Source: Nocardia brasiliensis IFM 10847 (GTDB taxonomy: Bacteria > Actinomycetota > Actinomycetes > Mycobacteriales > Mycobacteriaceae). Taken from it: a DNA stretch of 64,000 nucleotides. The stretch is from positions 1 through 64,000 of the forward strand of contig NZ_BAUA01000153.1 in NCBI RefSeq assembly GCF_000710915.1. The letters run 5' to 3'. The translations under genes and the position numbers were made by a program. The number at the start of each line of letters is the position of its first letter. The first letter of the stretch is position 1. Below the pieces are notes generated by a model. The model was not told the origin of the DNA. It did no database searches and saw only the letters and a program-made list of their open reading frames with translations. Of this stretch, positions 35,358-44,478 are shown one piece after another.

Positions 35358-36674
35358 GTGACGACACCGGAACGAGTCGCGGTGGTGGGGTCCGGTGTCT
35401 CCGGGGTCTCCGCCGCGCTGGCGTTGCACCGGGCCGGCTGCGCGGTGGAGATCTTCGAACTGGAGGATCGGGTCGGCGGCCGCGTCGGCGCGGCCGAACT
35501 GGACGGACGCGCAGTGTTGCTGGGTGGCAAGAACATCGGGCGCCGCTACACCCGGCTGCGGGCGATGCTCGAGCTGCTGGGCGGTACCGGATACGAGCCG
35601 TTCGGCATCAACACGGCGCGCATCGTCGCGGGCAAGCTGGTGCCGCTCGACAGCGCGAACCGGACCGCGACCATGACTGCCATTGCGCGCATGTGCGATT
35701 GGCGCGACCTGGGCAAGCTCGACGGGCTCGCCAGGAGGGTCCGCGCGACGGACTCGGCCCGCTTTCTCGGCTCCGAGCTCGCCGCGAAGCTGGCACGCCG
35801 GGACGATCGGCCGCTGTCGGCACATTTCGGCCGCGATACCACCGCCAACTTCCTCCGTCCGATCACCGTGCGGATGAACGGCGCCGAGCCAGAGGAGAGC
35901 TACCTCGGCAATTTCGGTGTCAACATGGGCATGCTGCTCGACCGCTTCGACCAGCCGACCACCGGACTTGCCACACTCCTGGCGCGCATCGAGGCGTGCG
36001 CCGAGATCCGATACCGCACCACAGTCACCCGCATCACGCGGGGCGAGGGCCGGATATACGTCGAGGCGATCGATGCCTACGGCCGATCCAGCCGGACGCG
36101 ATATGACGCCGTCGCGGTGTGCACGCCCGCCTACGCGGCGGCGCCGTTGCTGGCCGCGCTCTCGGAAACGGCGGCGGGACTGCTGCGTTCGGTCCGGTAC
36201 TGCCCGGCCACCGTCGCGGTGGTGGGCTATGCGCACGACGTCTTCGCCGCCGATGTGCGCGCGCTCGCACTGGACGACCAGCCGTGCAGCAATGTCGGCA
36301 GCTACGGCAAAGAGACGAGAAACGTTGTCCGGTACACCTTCTCGGGCAGGCACGGCCGCCTGAGCGAACCCACCGAGGCCGAGGTGCTCGAGCTGGTCAC
36401 CGAGACCGAACAGCGCCTGCGCGCCCACCTCGGCACGGTGCCGCAGCCCAGAACCGCGGCGGCCATCCGGCATTGGCCGCGCGCGTACTGTGCCTACCTG
36501 CCGCACTACGACACCTTCCTCGCCGCTCTCGCCACCGCGGTCGCACCGCTCAGCGGGATCGCCCTGGCCGGTGACTATCTGCTCGGCACCTCGCTCGAAG
36601 CCTGCTGCCGTTCCGGCGAGAACGCGGCCGCGGCACTGCTCGCGGCGCCGCTGCCGCAGGGAGCGCACAGGTGA
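35358..36674 (+). CDS. FAD-dependent amine oxidase / phytoene-desaturase-type oxidoreductase (cluster)
   Basis: A 438-residue flavoprotein of the amine-oxidase/protoporphyrinogen-oxidase/desaturase superfamily: FAD-binding VAVVGSGVSGVSAALALHRAG, second motif EDRVGGRVGAAEL, and a C-terminal FAD motif with LAGDYLLGTSLEACCRSGENAA. Such enzymes oxidise C-N or desaturate C-C bonds. The gene starts 14 nt after the AfsA-type gene and its stop overlaps the next start (GTGA). Substrate is unknown; desaturation or ring formation on the acyl chain, or oxidation of an amine, are the plausible roles. Confidence 0.85.
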   Translation: MTTPERVAVVGSGVSGVSAALALHRAGCAVEIFELEDRVGGRVGAAELDGRAVLLGGKNIGRRYTRLRAMLELLGGTGYEPFGINTARIVAGKLVPLDSANRTATMTAIARMCDWRDLGKLDGLARRVRATDSARFLGSELAAKLARRDDRPLSAHFGRDTTANFLRPITVRMNGAEPEESYLGNFGVNMGMLLDRFDQPTTGLATLLARIEACAEIRYRTTVTRITRGEGRIYVEAIDAYGRSSRTRYDAVAVCTPAYAAAPLLAALSETAAGLLRSVRYCPATVAVVGYAHDVFAADVRALALDDQPCSNVGSYGKETRNVVRYTFSGRHGRLSEPTEAEVLELVTETEQRLRAHLGTVPQPRTAAAIRHWPRAYCAYLPHYDTFLAALATAVAPLSGIALAGDYLLGTSLEACCRSGENAAAALLAAPLPQGAHR

Positions 36675-37792
36675 GAATCCTGATCGTCGGCGGCGGCATC
36701 GCCGGGCTCACCCTGGCCGCACGGCTACGCCAGCGTGGAGTCCGCCCCACCGTGATCGACACGATCAGCAGTTACGACAGCCACGGTTCCGCGATCACCC
36801 TGTGGCCGGCGGGCAGCCGGGTACTGCGTGACCTCGGCCTGTGGAACTCCTTCATCCACACCAGCGCGCCACTGCGGCGCTATGTCGTGCACGACCGCGA
36901 CGGCGCCGTGCTGCGCACCTTCGATCTCGAACGATTGGGCGCGCGAACGGGTTTGCCGCGGGCCACCCCGCGCGCCGAATTGCTCGCCATCCTCGAATCC
37001 GCCAACGGTGGCACGCCGGTCGACCTGGAGACCGAGGTTGCCAGGATGCGCCAGATCGGTTCGACCGTGCGGGTGCGCTTCGCCGACGGGCGCGAGCGCG
37101 ATTTCGATCTCGTCGTCGGCGCCGACGGCATCCGCTCGCGCACCAGGCAGCAGGCGCAATTGCACACTGCCGAACGCCGCTTCGGCTGGCGCATCTGGTG
37201 CTGGTGGGCCCGACGCGGCAGTACGCCGCCGGGCGAGCTGCACGAGACCTGGGGCCTGCGGCGCATCGTGGCGGCGTACCCGACCCAGGACCGGGTGGCC
37301 TGTTTCGTGGCGATTTCGGGTGCGTTCGACGGCACGGACCCGCATCGCTGGCCGCCGAGCGAGCGCCGCCGCATCGACGACTGCGTGATCCTGCGGACGT
37401 TACGCGACGCCGACCGGGTCGAATGCCTGGACCTGGTGGAAGTCACCGTCCCCCAGTGGGTTCGGGGACGCGTCGTACTGCTCGGCGACGCCGCGGCCGG
37501 TCTGGTGCCGACGACCGGTATCGGAGCGTCGCTGGCGATGGAATCGGCGGCGGTACTCGACGACGAACTGGTGCGCGTCGGCACCGCCGACATCGATATC
37601 GCCCTCACCAGATTCGCGCGCCGCCGCATGCCCCGGGTGGACGCCGAACAGCACCGCGCCCGGGTGGTCGGCGACGTAATGATGCTCGAATCCCCTATCG
37701 CGCGGCACTTCCGGGACCTCGGGTTGCGCTATTTCCCGACGTCCGTGCTGTGCCGCGAGCTCGACCGCTGGAACCGAGGGAGAACACCATGA
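36671..37792 (+). CDS. FAD-dependent monooxygenase, second paralogue (cluster)
   Basis: A 373-residue class A flavin hydroxylase related to the gene at 32043: FAD motif LIVGGGIAGLTLAARLRQRG, DG motif VVGADGIRSRTRQ, GD motif VLLGDAAAGLVPTTGIGASL. The GTG start overlaps the upstream stop by 4 nt, and the stop overlaps the next gene (ATGA). Two related oxygenases imply two oxidation steps, or a heteromeric pair. Confidence 0.88.
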   Translation: MRILIVGGGIAGLTLAARLRQRGVRPTVIDTISSYDSHGSAITLWPAGSRVLRDLGLWNSFIHTSAPLRRYVVHDRDGAVLRTFDLERLGARTGLPRATPRAELLAILESANGGTPVDLETEVARMRQIGSTVRVRFADGRERDFDLVVGADGIRSRTRQQAQLHTAERRFGWRIWCWWARRGSTPPGELHETWGLRRIVAAYPTQDRVACFVAISGAFDGTDPHRWPPSERRRIDDCVILRTLRDADRVECLDLVEVTVPQWVRGRVVLLGDAAAGLVPTTGIGASLAMESAAVLDDELVRVGTADIDIALTRFARRRMPRVDAEQHRARVVGDVMMLESPIARHFRDLGLRYFPTSVLCRELDRWNRGRTP

Positions 37793-38409
37793 CCACCCCG
37801 CTCGACGACATTCCCGGCCTGTTCCGATGCGAGACGGTCTCGCGCACCGATGCCACCGCCGAATTGCTGGCGTTGACCAAACGACTGCGCAACGGCCCGC
37901 TCGACCAGGACGTGTACACCGTGCATCAGCACGTCGATTGCCCGCCCGAAGCGCTCTACGACTACCTGCTCGATATTCGCAGCGTGGAGGAATTCACCTA
38001 CAGCATGCGCAATTTCCGCCCCGCGGGCGGCACCGGGCGCTACGTCGGGGAGGACGCCACCGATCCCGGCACGAAGATCCACCTGCGCATCAGCGGTAAT
38101 CGGGAGGTCGGCACCGTCGACTACGAGTCGGCGTTCGATCAGGGCGACGATCTGTGGATGGTGTTCTGCGGTCGCGTATTGTCCGCGCACCGGGTGCAGC
38201 GGCGCAGCGGCGCCCTGGTGTCGTGGACGATCTGGCGGCATCCGTATTACGACCGAAACCCGTATCCGCACCTGTCCCCGCGCCGCGGCCGGGTCTGGCC
38301 CGGGTCGATGTGGCCGCTGTTCCACGCCTGTGATGTGCTCGAACTGCGCAATATGCAGCAGATTCTCGAACATCGGCTGCGCTGCGCCGTGCGGGGTACC
38401 GCGCGATGA
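37789..38409 (+). CDS. SRPBCC/START-fold protein, cyclase-like (cluster)
   Basis: A 206-residue protein with a START-fold pattern beginning at about residue 40 (VYTVHQHVDCPPEALYDYLL, then EEFTYSMRNFRPAGGTGRYV) and ending in a long C-terminal helix. SRPBCC proteins include aromatase/cyclases of polyketide pathways, but also hydroxylase accessories and lipid binders. Here it is coupled on both sides by 4-nt overlaps to a monooxygenase and a methyltransferase, so a tailoring or folding role is likely. No catalytic residues can be assigned. Confidence 0.7.
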   Translation: MTTPLDDIPGLFRCETVSRTDATAELLALTKRLRNGPLDQDVYTVHQHVDCPPEALYDYLLDIRSVEEFTYSMRNFRPAGGTGRYVGEDATDPGTKIHLRISGNREVGTVDYESAFDQGDDLWMVFCGRVLSAHRVQRRSGALVSWTIWRHPYYDRNPYPHLSPRRGRVWPGSMWPLFHACDVLELRNMQQILEHRLRCAVRGTAR

Positions 38410-39182
38410 CCGATATCTACGGTGTCGCGGCGGAGTTCTACGATATCGCCGGTCGCCCGTACTGGAAGTCGCGCACCGCCGCTTTGGTGGCCGCGATGTC
38501 GCCTGCCGCACAGTCTGGTTCGCCCATCGTGGACGTGGGCGCGGGCACCGGGCTGGTCGTCGAGATCCTCGGCGCGGCGGTGCCCGGCGTCCCGATCCTC
38601 GCGATCGAGCCCTCACCCACCATGCGCGCGGCGCTCGCGAGCCGCGTACTCGCGGATCCGGCACTGGCCCGGCGGGTGACCATCGCGGCGACCACGCTCG
38701 AGAACGCTTCTCTGCCAGAGCGATTCGGCGGCTTGGTGGCCTGCGGCGTGCTCGGCTACTTTTCGTCCGCGGACCGGCGGCGGTTGTGGCGGCTGCTCGC
38801 CGAGCGACTCGCCCCGGACTGTCACGCGGTCGTGGACGCCGCGCCGTTTCCCGCCGATCGCGCGGTGCGGCCGATCCTGGTCGGCGTCGCGCGCGTCGGC
38901 CGGTGCCGACACGAACTGTGGATCGGATCGCGCCCCGCTGGCAAGCCTGGACGGATCGAACTGACCACGCTCTGCCGGGTGACACAGGACGGGCGAACGG
39001 TGCGGGAGTCGGCGAGCACGCAGCAGTGGTGGGCCGTCGACATGCGCACGATCATCGCCGAGACCACCGCCGCCGGACTCGAATGTCGCCGGGCGGGTTG
39101 GGATCTCGCGATCCTGCGGACGATCCCGGCACCGGCCCTCGATGGTATGCGGAGCGCTACCGCGGACTCCATCGAGCGTTGA
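38406..39182 (+). CDS. SAM-dependent class I methyltransferase (cluster)
   Basis: A 258-residue Rossmann-fold methyltransferase: motif I VDVGAGTGLVVEIL near 41, acidic motif II LAIEPSPTM, and motif post-I/III in FGGLVACGVLGYF. It starts MTDIYGVAAEFYDIAG, typical of small-molecule methyltransferases. It is the last of the five overlapping tailoring genes. Acceptor (O, N or C) is unknown. Confidence 0.82.
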   Translation: MTDIYGVAAEFYDIAGRPYWKSRTAALVAAMSPAAQSGSPIVDVGAGTGLVVEILGAAVPGVPILAIEPSPTMRAALASRVLADPALARRVTIAATTLENASLPERFGGLVACGVLGYFSSADRRRLWRLLAERLAPDCHAVVDAAPFPADRAVRPILVGVARVGRCRHELWIGSRPAGKPGRIELTTLCRVTQDGRTVRESASTQQWWAVDMRTIIAETTAAGLECRRAGWDLAILRTIPAPALDGMRSATADSIER

Positions 39183-39194
39183 GTCAGGTGTGAT

Positions 39195-39254
39195 CGATCG
39201 GCCGAGGAAACACAGCCGTACCCAAGGCTATCGTCAATGCACTCGGCCGGATCG
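39195..39254. promoter_or_regulatory. inverted repeat in the only sizeable gap of the forward operon
   Basis: CGATCGGCCGAG (39195-39206) and CTCGGCCGGATCG (39242-39254) are nearly complementary (one extra base) in the 94-bp gap before the aminotransferase gene. This may mark a second promoter/operator, splitting the operon into tailoring and core parts. Evidence is weak. Confidence 0.3.
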
Positions 39255-39276
39255 CACCCAGCACACAAGGAGTGTC

Positions 39277-40644
39277 ATGCCGAATCAGATTGCCTCGGAG
39301 CCGGATTCGACGTTCTGGCACGGATTCACCAATATGCGCGGCTTTCGCAGGCGCGGCATCAGCATCGCCGCCGCGGACGGCGTGTGGGTGGTGGACACCG
39401 AGGGCAAAAGATATCTCAACGCATTCGGCGGTCTGTGCAATCTGAGTCTCGGCGGCGCGCATCCGGAGATCATCGACGCCATCCGCGAGCAGGCGGGCAA
39501 GCTGCTCTACTTCCCGATCGAACGCGCCACCCATCAGGCGGCCGACGACTACGCTCGTCGCCTGGCCGCGGTGACGCCGGAGGGACTCAACACCGTCTTC
39601 TACGCCTCCACCGGGTCCGAGGCCAACGAAACCGTGCTGAAAATGATGCGCCAGTATCAGCGGCTCCGCTTCGGCGACGACACCACCAAACTGGGTGTGA
39701 TCGCCTTGGATCGGGCGTATCACGGCGTCACCTACGGCGCGTTGAGCGCCACCGGATCCGCGTTCCGCCGCTTCCGCAAGCAATTCGAGCCGTTGACTCC
39801 CGGCTTCCATCACGCACCCTCGCCATACGCCTACCGCTGTGCATCCGGTTGCGCCGGAACGTGCACGCTCGCGTGCGCGGACACGATCGAGACGATGATC
39901 GAGCGGCTGGGTGCGCACAACATCGCGGGCGTGCTCGTCGAGCCGGCGCTGGGCGTCGGCGGCGCGATCGTGCCGACCCGCGAATACCACGAGCGGTTGC
40001 GCGAGATCTGTGATCGCAACGACCTGCTGCTCGCCTACGACGAGGTGATCACCGGATTCGGCAGGCTCGGCGAGTGGTTCGGCGCCGACTACTTCGGGGT
40101 GCGGCCGGACTTCATGGCACTGTCCAAGGGCATCAACAGCGGCTACCTGCCGTTCGGGGCGGTCGTCGTGCGCGACGTCGTCTACCGCGAATTCCTCTCC
40201 ACCGTAGACGGTTTCATCGCGACGGGAAGCACCACCAACGGCAATCCGCTGTGCTGCGCGTCCGCACTGGCGACCCTGGACATCATGCAGCGCGACGGGA
40301 TCGTCGATCAGGTGCGCCAGACCGGTAAGTACTTGTTCGACAAGTTCGAGAACCTGCGCGAGCACACCATCGTCGGCGATATCCGCGGCGCCGGGCTGCT
40401 GATGGGTATCGAGCTGGTCAAGGACCGCGCGACCAAAGAGCCCATCCCGCAACAGCAATGGCAGGTGATCGAGGATCGGCTCGCCCTGAGCGGGCTGATC
40501 ATCGGCAGCCAGGGCGCGGAGGGCCTCGGCGGCACCATCGGCATCGTGCCGCCGCTCACCATCACGACCGACGAGGTCGACGAACTCTATCGCCGCCTCG
40601 ACGGCGTGCTCGCCCGCTACGCCCGGCTCACCGCCAAGGGCTGA
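39277..40644 (+). CDS. class III PLP aminotransferase (cluster)
   Basis: A 455-residue omega-aminotransferase: YASTGSEANETVLKMMRQY (cofactor phosphate binding), Asp in AYDEVITGFGRLG and the Schiff-base Lys in MALSKGINSGYLPFG. GSTTNGNPLCCASAL is the family's substrate-side loop. It would transfer an amino group to an aldehyde or ketone, for example a released acyl aldehyde or a keto group on the product. AAGGAG ribosome binding site precedes ATG 39277. It starts the second half of the cluster, directly before the carrier protein gene. Confidence 0.9.
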   Translation: MPNQIASEPDSTFWHGFTNMRGFRRRGISIAAADGVWVVDTEGKRYLNAFGGLCNLSLGGAHPEIIDAIREQAGKLLYFPIERATHQAADDYARRLAAVTPEGLNTVFYASTGSEANETVLKMMRQYQRLRFGDDTTKLGVIALDRAYHGVTYGALSATGSAFRRFRKQFEPLTPGFHHAPSPYAYRCASGCAGTCTLACADTIETMIERLGAHNIAGVLVEPALGVGGAIVPTREYHERLREICDRNDLLLAYDEVITGFGRLGEWFGADYFGVRPDFMALSKGINSGYLPFGAVVVRDVVYREFLSTVDGFIATGSTTNGNPLCCASALATLDIMQRDGIVDQVRQTGKYLFDKFENLREHTIVGDIRGAGLLMGIELVKDRATKEPIPQQQWQVIEDRLALSGLIIGSQGAEGLGGTIGIVPPLTITTDEVDELYRRLDGVLARYARLTAKG

Positions 40645-40698
40645 AATCGGCGCCGCAGACAGAACAACCACATGTACACCGATCCGAGGAGGAACGCC

Positions 40699-41358
40699 GT
40701 GGCGTCCATGCTGAGTCCGGACGAACTGTCCGACATCGTGCGCAACGCGGTCGCGTTGGCACTGGCCGTCGAACTCGACGACGTGACATCGGGCAAACTG
40801 CTGATTCCGGAGCTCGGCGCGGAATCGATCGACTTCCTGGACATCACGTTCCGGCTAGAGCAGTTCCTGCCGATCTCCGTGCCGCGCGACGATCTGAACG
40901 AACAGGCCGAGGACGTGTTCGGCGCGGGCGCCGCGGTCGACACCTTGCGTCGGCTCACCCCGCTCGGCGCGTACCTGGTGCGCGAACGGCTGCTCGGCGT
41001 CGATCTCAGCAAGGTCGAGCCCGGCATGCGGGTCGAGGACGTGGCCGCGCTCTGGACGGTGGAGACCTGGAGCGGTCTGTGCCGGCGGCTGCTGGACACG
41101 ATCCCGGAGCAGTGCCCGGCCTGCGGCGGCGCCAGGGCCTTCCGCCGCAACGACGACGGTGAGTTCCGCGCCGAATGTGACAGCTGCGGAGCCGAACTCG
41201 TGGCGATCCCCGGAGACGAGCTGAACCAGAACTGGTTCGAGGAGATCCGCGAGCTCGACGAGGTCGCCCGGCTGGTCGAGCAGAGCCGGGCACAGGCGGC
41301 CGCGGCCGAGGCCGCCACCGCACAGTCGGGCGCACCCGCCGGCGCGATCGCGGAGTGA
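40699..41358 (+). CDS. acyl carrier protein domain fused to a zinc ribbon (cluster)
   Basis: A 219-residue protein. Residues ~5-130 are a carrier domain with attachment Ser43 in LGAESIDFLDI, where helix II begins; an extended segment with PLGAYLVRERLLGVDLSKVE follows before a last helix VETWSGLCRRLLD. Residues 139-163 hold two CxxC pairs (Cys139/142 and 160/163), a rubredoxin-like zinc ribbon, then an acidic helix and an Ala-rich tail. Carrier proteins of type II systems are usually ~85 residues, so this is unusual. The GTG at 40699 has a perfect GAGGAGGA site 5 nt upstream; an ATG at 40672 lacks one. It is the only carrier protein in the cluster and carries the growing chain. Confidence 0.85.
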   Translation: MASMLSPDELSDIVRNAVALALAVELDDVTSGKLLIPELGAESIDFLDITFRLEQFLPISVPRDDLNEQAEDVFGAGAAVDTLRRLTPLGAYLVRERLLGVDLSKVEPGMRVEDVAALWTVETWSGLCRRLLDTIPEQCPACGGARAFRRNDDGEFRAECDSCGAELVAIPGDELNQNWFEEIRELDEVARLVEQSRAQAAAAEAATAQSGAPAGAIAE

Positions 41359-41361
41359 GCC

Positions 41362-42690
41362 GTGTCCGGCGAAGCACCCACCCGCCGGGTGGTCGTCACG
41401 GCGGCGGAGATGGTGACCCCGCTCGGCTGGGACGCCGCGACGACCTTTCGTGGCTTCGTCGACGGCCGCTCCGGCGTCCGCACGACCTCCCGCTTCGATG
41501 CCTCCGGGCTCGGGTCCCGGGTCGCGGGTGAGGTCGCGGACGGATTTCTCGCCGCCGCGGCCTCCGCGGGGCACCTCACCGACGCCGAGCACGCGTTCGG
41601 CGCGGCGCTGCCCCGGGGCGTACAACTGGGGCTCGCCGCCGGCGCCGCCGCGAAACACCGTGCCGGGCACACCGATACTCCACCCGAGCGGTTCGGCGTC
41701 TGCGTGGGATCGTCCGGGCAGATGTACGACATCGACGCGTTGGACGCGCTGCTGCACACCAGTCGACGTGCCGGAAGGGCAGGCCCTGGAAAGGAATTCG
41801 TCGGCCTGCTGGCCGCGCAGCGGCACAGCATGCGCAAGAACGCCGCCGCGGCGGCCCTGGCGCACGTCTGCGGCGCGGCCGGACCCACCATGACGGTCTC
41901 GGCGACCTGCGCCTCCGGCACCCAGGCCATCGGTGAGGCCGCCCTGTGGATCCGCGAGGGCGATGCGGACCTGGTGCTGGCGGGCGGCTGCGATTCCCTG
42001 CTCACCTTCCTCGGCATCTCCTCGTTCGATCTGCTCACCGCGCTGGCCACGCGGTTCAACGACCGCCCCGCCGCGGCCAGCCGCCCGTTCGACCGCAGAC
42101 GCTGCGGCTTCGTGATGGGTGAGGGCGCCGCGTTCGTCATGCTGGAAGAGCTCGGGCACGCGCTGCGGCGCGGCGCCGCCCCGCTGGCCGAGGTGGCCGG
42201 CTACGGCACCTCCTGCGACGCGTACCGGATCACCGACAGCCCGCCGCACGGAGAGGGGGCCGTACTGGCGATGTCGGGCGCCCTCGTCGACGGCGGGCTG
42301 CGGGCCGAGGACATCGACTACATCAGCGCGCACGGCACCTCGACGCTGATCAACGACCGGGCCGAAACCCGGGCCGTGCACAAGGTTTTCGGCGATCGGG
42401 CGGCCACGATCCCGATCAGCTCGCAGAAGTCGATGATCGGTCACTCGATCGCGGCCGCGGGCGCGATCGAATGCGTCACCTGCCTGCACGTGCTGCGCAC
42501 CGGCCAGCTGCCGCCCACCATCAACTACGAATACCCGGACCCGGATTGCGATCTGGACTATGTGCCGAACCACACTCGGACACAGGCGGTTCGCGTCGCG
42601 ATGAGCAACTCGTTCGGGTTCGGCGGCCAGAACGCGAGCATCGTGCTGCGCCGGTGGCCCGGCCCCGCCGACGGTGACGGTCATGGGTGA
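41362..42690 (+). CDS. ketosynthase, FabF-type, catalytically intact (cluster)
   Basis: A 442-residue beta-ketoacyl synthase. The Cys-His-His triad is complete: Cys183 in SATCASGTQ, His324 in SAHGTSTLIND and His361 in QKSMIGHS, with Lys356. It should condense malonyl-carrier with the growing acyl chain in decarboxylative Claisen reactions. It starts 3 nt after the carrier protein gene and overlaps the next KS-like gene by 8 nt, the layout of KS/chain-length-factor pairs in type II polyketide systems. Confidence 0.92.
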   Translation: MSGEAPTRRVVVTAAEMVTPLGWDAATTFRGFVDGRSGVRTTSRFDASGLGSRVAGEVADGFLAAAASAGHLTDAEHAFGAALPRGVQLGLAAGAAAKHRAGHTDTPPERFGVCVGSSGQMYDIDALDALLHTSRRAGRAGPGKEFVGLLAAQRHSMRKNAAAAALAHVCGAAGPTMTVSATCASGTQAIGEAALWIREGDADLVLAGGCDSLLTFLGISSFDLLTALATRFNDRPAAASRPFDRRRCGFVMGEGAAFVMLEELGHALRRGAAPLAEVAGYGTSCDAYRITDSPPHGEGAVLAMSGALVDGGLRAEDIDYISAHGTSTLINDRAETRAVHKVFGDRAATIPISSQKSMIGHSIAAAGAIECVTCLHVLRTGQLPPTINYEYPDPDCDLDYVPNHTRTQAVRVAMSNSFGFGGQNASIVLRRWPGPADGDGHG

Positions 42691-43990
42691 ACGCGTGGTG
42701 GTGACCGGTCTGGGCGCGGTGTCGGCCCTGGGCAACGACCCGCGCACCCAGTGGCAGGCCTTGCTGCGCGGGGAATCCGGGGTGGCACCGCTGCGCGAGC
42801 TGACCGAACCGCTCATGCTGCGCACCGATGCCGACCGGCCGCTGGCGGCGGGCCGGGTGCACGGGATCGCCCCGCGGGACTGGATCACCGATCGCAAAGC
42901 GGCCCGGGCCATGCGGCTGCATACGCACATGGCCTTCGCCGCCGCCGGGCAGGCACTGACCTCGGCGAAACTGCATCGCGGCAACATGGACGGGGACGCG
43001 ACGGGAATCACGCTGGGCGTCACGATGATCGACTACGACGTCGCCGATCTGGAACTGGCCGCGCGCCGATCCCGGCACGAGACCGGCGAATTCGACATCG
43101 ATCGGTTCTGCCGCACCGGGTGGCGGGCGATCTCGCCCATGGTGTCGATCGTGATGCTGAACAACGCCACGCTGTGTCAGATCGCCATGCAATACGGGCT
43201 GCACGGACCGAACGCCTCGTTCAGTCCGTTCGGTGAGGCGGGCGGCCAGGCGATCGGGGCCGCGGTGCGCATGCTCGCCGAAGGCGACGCCGAGGTCATG
43301 CTGGCCGGTGGCGTCAGCCCGCGGCTGAATCTCGCTGCGCTGCAACGCCTGCTCTACTTCGGCGTGGTGGCGCGGACCACCGATCCGGCGGCGGCCTCCT
43401 GCAAACCGTTCGACCGTGACCGCACCGGCACCGTGCCCGGTGAAGGCGCTGCGGTGCTGGTACTGGAGACCCTCGACCACGCAAGATCAAGGGGCGCACA
43501 CATTCTCGCCGAGGTGCTCGGCCACGGCGCGGCCCTCGGCGTGCCCGACGGCACGGAACCGTATCCGCCGCGCCGCGCGATCGAACGCGCACTGGACGCG
43601 GCGCTCGACGACGGCGCGCTGCCACCGCGACGAGTCGGCGCGGTGTACGCCGACGCGCCGGGCCTGCCCGCGGGCGATGCCGCCGAGGCGGCCGCGATCG
43701 ACGCGGTGCTCGGCGGGCACGTGCCGGTGACGGCGACGAAGGGATCGACCGGGCACCTACTGGCGGCAGCGCTGCCGTTGCAGAGTGTCTTCGCCGTGCT
43801 CAGCCTGAACGAGCGCCGGATCCCTCCGATCGTGAATCTCCTTCACCCCGAGACGAATTCGGACGTCGACCTGGTTCAGCGCAGACCCCGGCGGCTGCGC
43901 GGTGACACGGCCGTCGCCTGCCTGGCCGCCGGTTTCCAGGGACAGAGCGAGTGCGTCGTGTTCGGCGCGTTCGAGGCGAAGGGGACGTGA
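42683..43990 (+). CDS. KS-like chain-length-factor protein lacking catalytic Cys and His (cluster)
   Basis: A 435-residue thiolase-fold protein related to ketosynthases. At the Cys position it has Gly184 (in SPFGEAGGQAIG), and the first His motif is replaced by VYADAPG. The second His (358, in TKGSTGHLL) remains. That is the pattern of a chain length factor, which pairs with the adjacent KS and shapes the active-site tunnel; known actinomycete CLFs usually have Gln at the Cys position. It may also decarboxylate malonyl-ACP. ATG at 42683 overlaps the KS gene. Confidence 0.85.
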   Translation: MGERVVVTGLGAVSALGNDPRTQWQALLRGESGVAPLRELTEPLMLRTDADRPLAAGRVHGIAPRDWITDRKAARAMRLHTHMAFAAAGQALTSAKLHRGNMDGDATGITLGVTMIDYDVADLELAARRSRHETGEFDIDRFCRTGWRAISPMVSIVMLNNATLCQIAMQYGLHGPNASFSPFGEAGGQAIGAAVRMLAEGDAEVMLAGGVSPRLNLAALQRLLYFGVVARTTDPAAASCKPFDRDRTGTVPGEGAAVLVLETLDHARSRGAHILAEVLGHGAALGVPDGTEPYPPRRAIERALDAALDDGALPPRRVGAVYADAPGLPAGDAAEAAAIDAVLGGHVPVTATKGSTGHLLAAALPLQSVFAVLSLNERRIPPIVNLLHPETNSDVDLVQRRPRRLRGDTAVACLAAGFQGQSECVVFGAFEAKGT

Positions 43991-44478
43991 TGCGGTTCCT
44001 GCTCTACGACCGGGTGCTCGAGGCGACCAAGGGCGAATCCATGGTCGCGGTCAAACATGTCACGCTCACCGAGGACCACTTGGGCGCCGGTTACGCGGGG
44101 CGCAGACTGCTCAGCGGTTCGCTGCTGCTCGAGTCGATGGCGCAGGTGGCGGGCTGGCTGGTGCATTTCAGCACGGACTTCACGGTGTCCGCGTTCCTGT
44201 GCCTGATCGACCGCGCCGAGATCGTCGGCGAACTGCCGCCCGGCAGGGCCATGCGGGTGGAGGCGCGCCTGCTCGGCCTGAGCAGGCGGTGGGCCCAGCT
44301 CAGCTGCGCGGCCTACGACGAGACCGCGCCCATCGCGCGCATCGCGCGGTTGAACTATGTGCTGCAAGACATTCAGGATCCGGCCGAGGTCGCGGCCGAG
44401 GAGAATCGGTTCCGCTACTACTCCGGGTGGCCGGTGGACCGGATCCGGTCGACGCCGGACCAGCCGGTGACGCCGTGA
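43990..44478 (+). CDS. hotdog-fold dehydratase-like protein, catalytic His missing (cluster)
   Basis: A 162-residue FabZ-like protein, paralogous to the gene at 48334 (they align without gaps through the active-site region). The catalytic His of the HFP motif corresponds here to Gly34 (LGAGYAGRRLLSG). Glu48 in LLLESMAQ is kept. Dehydratases built as heterodimers of an active and an inactive hotdog subunit are known (mycobacterial HadAB/BC, aryl-polyene ApeI/ApeP), so it probably pairs with the active paralogue. ATG overlaps the upstream stop (TGATG). Confidence 0.82.
   Translation: MRFLLYDRVLEATKGESMVAVKHVTLTEDHLGAGYAGRRLLSGSLLLESMAQVAGWLVHFSTDFTVSAFLCLIDRAEIVGELPPGRAMRVEARLLGLSRRWAQLSCAAYDETAPIARIARLNYVLQDIQDPAEVAAEENRFRYYSGWPVDRIRSTPDQPVTP

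Noticed and set aside
36841-38409. single long protein across the oxygenase and START-fold genes
   Set aside because: The first part is out of frame with the oxygenase; the START-fold protein clearly starts at ATG 37789.
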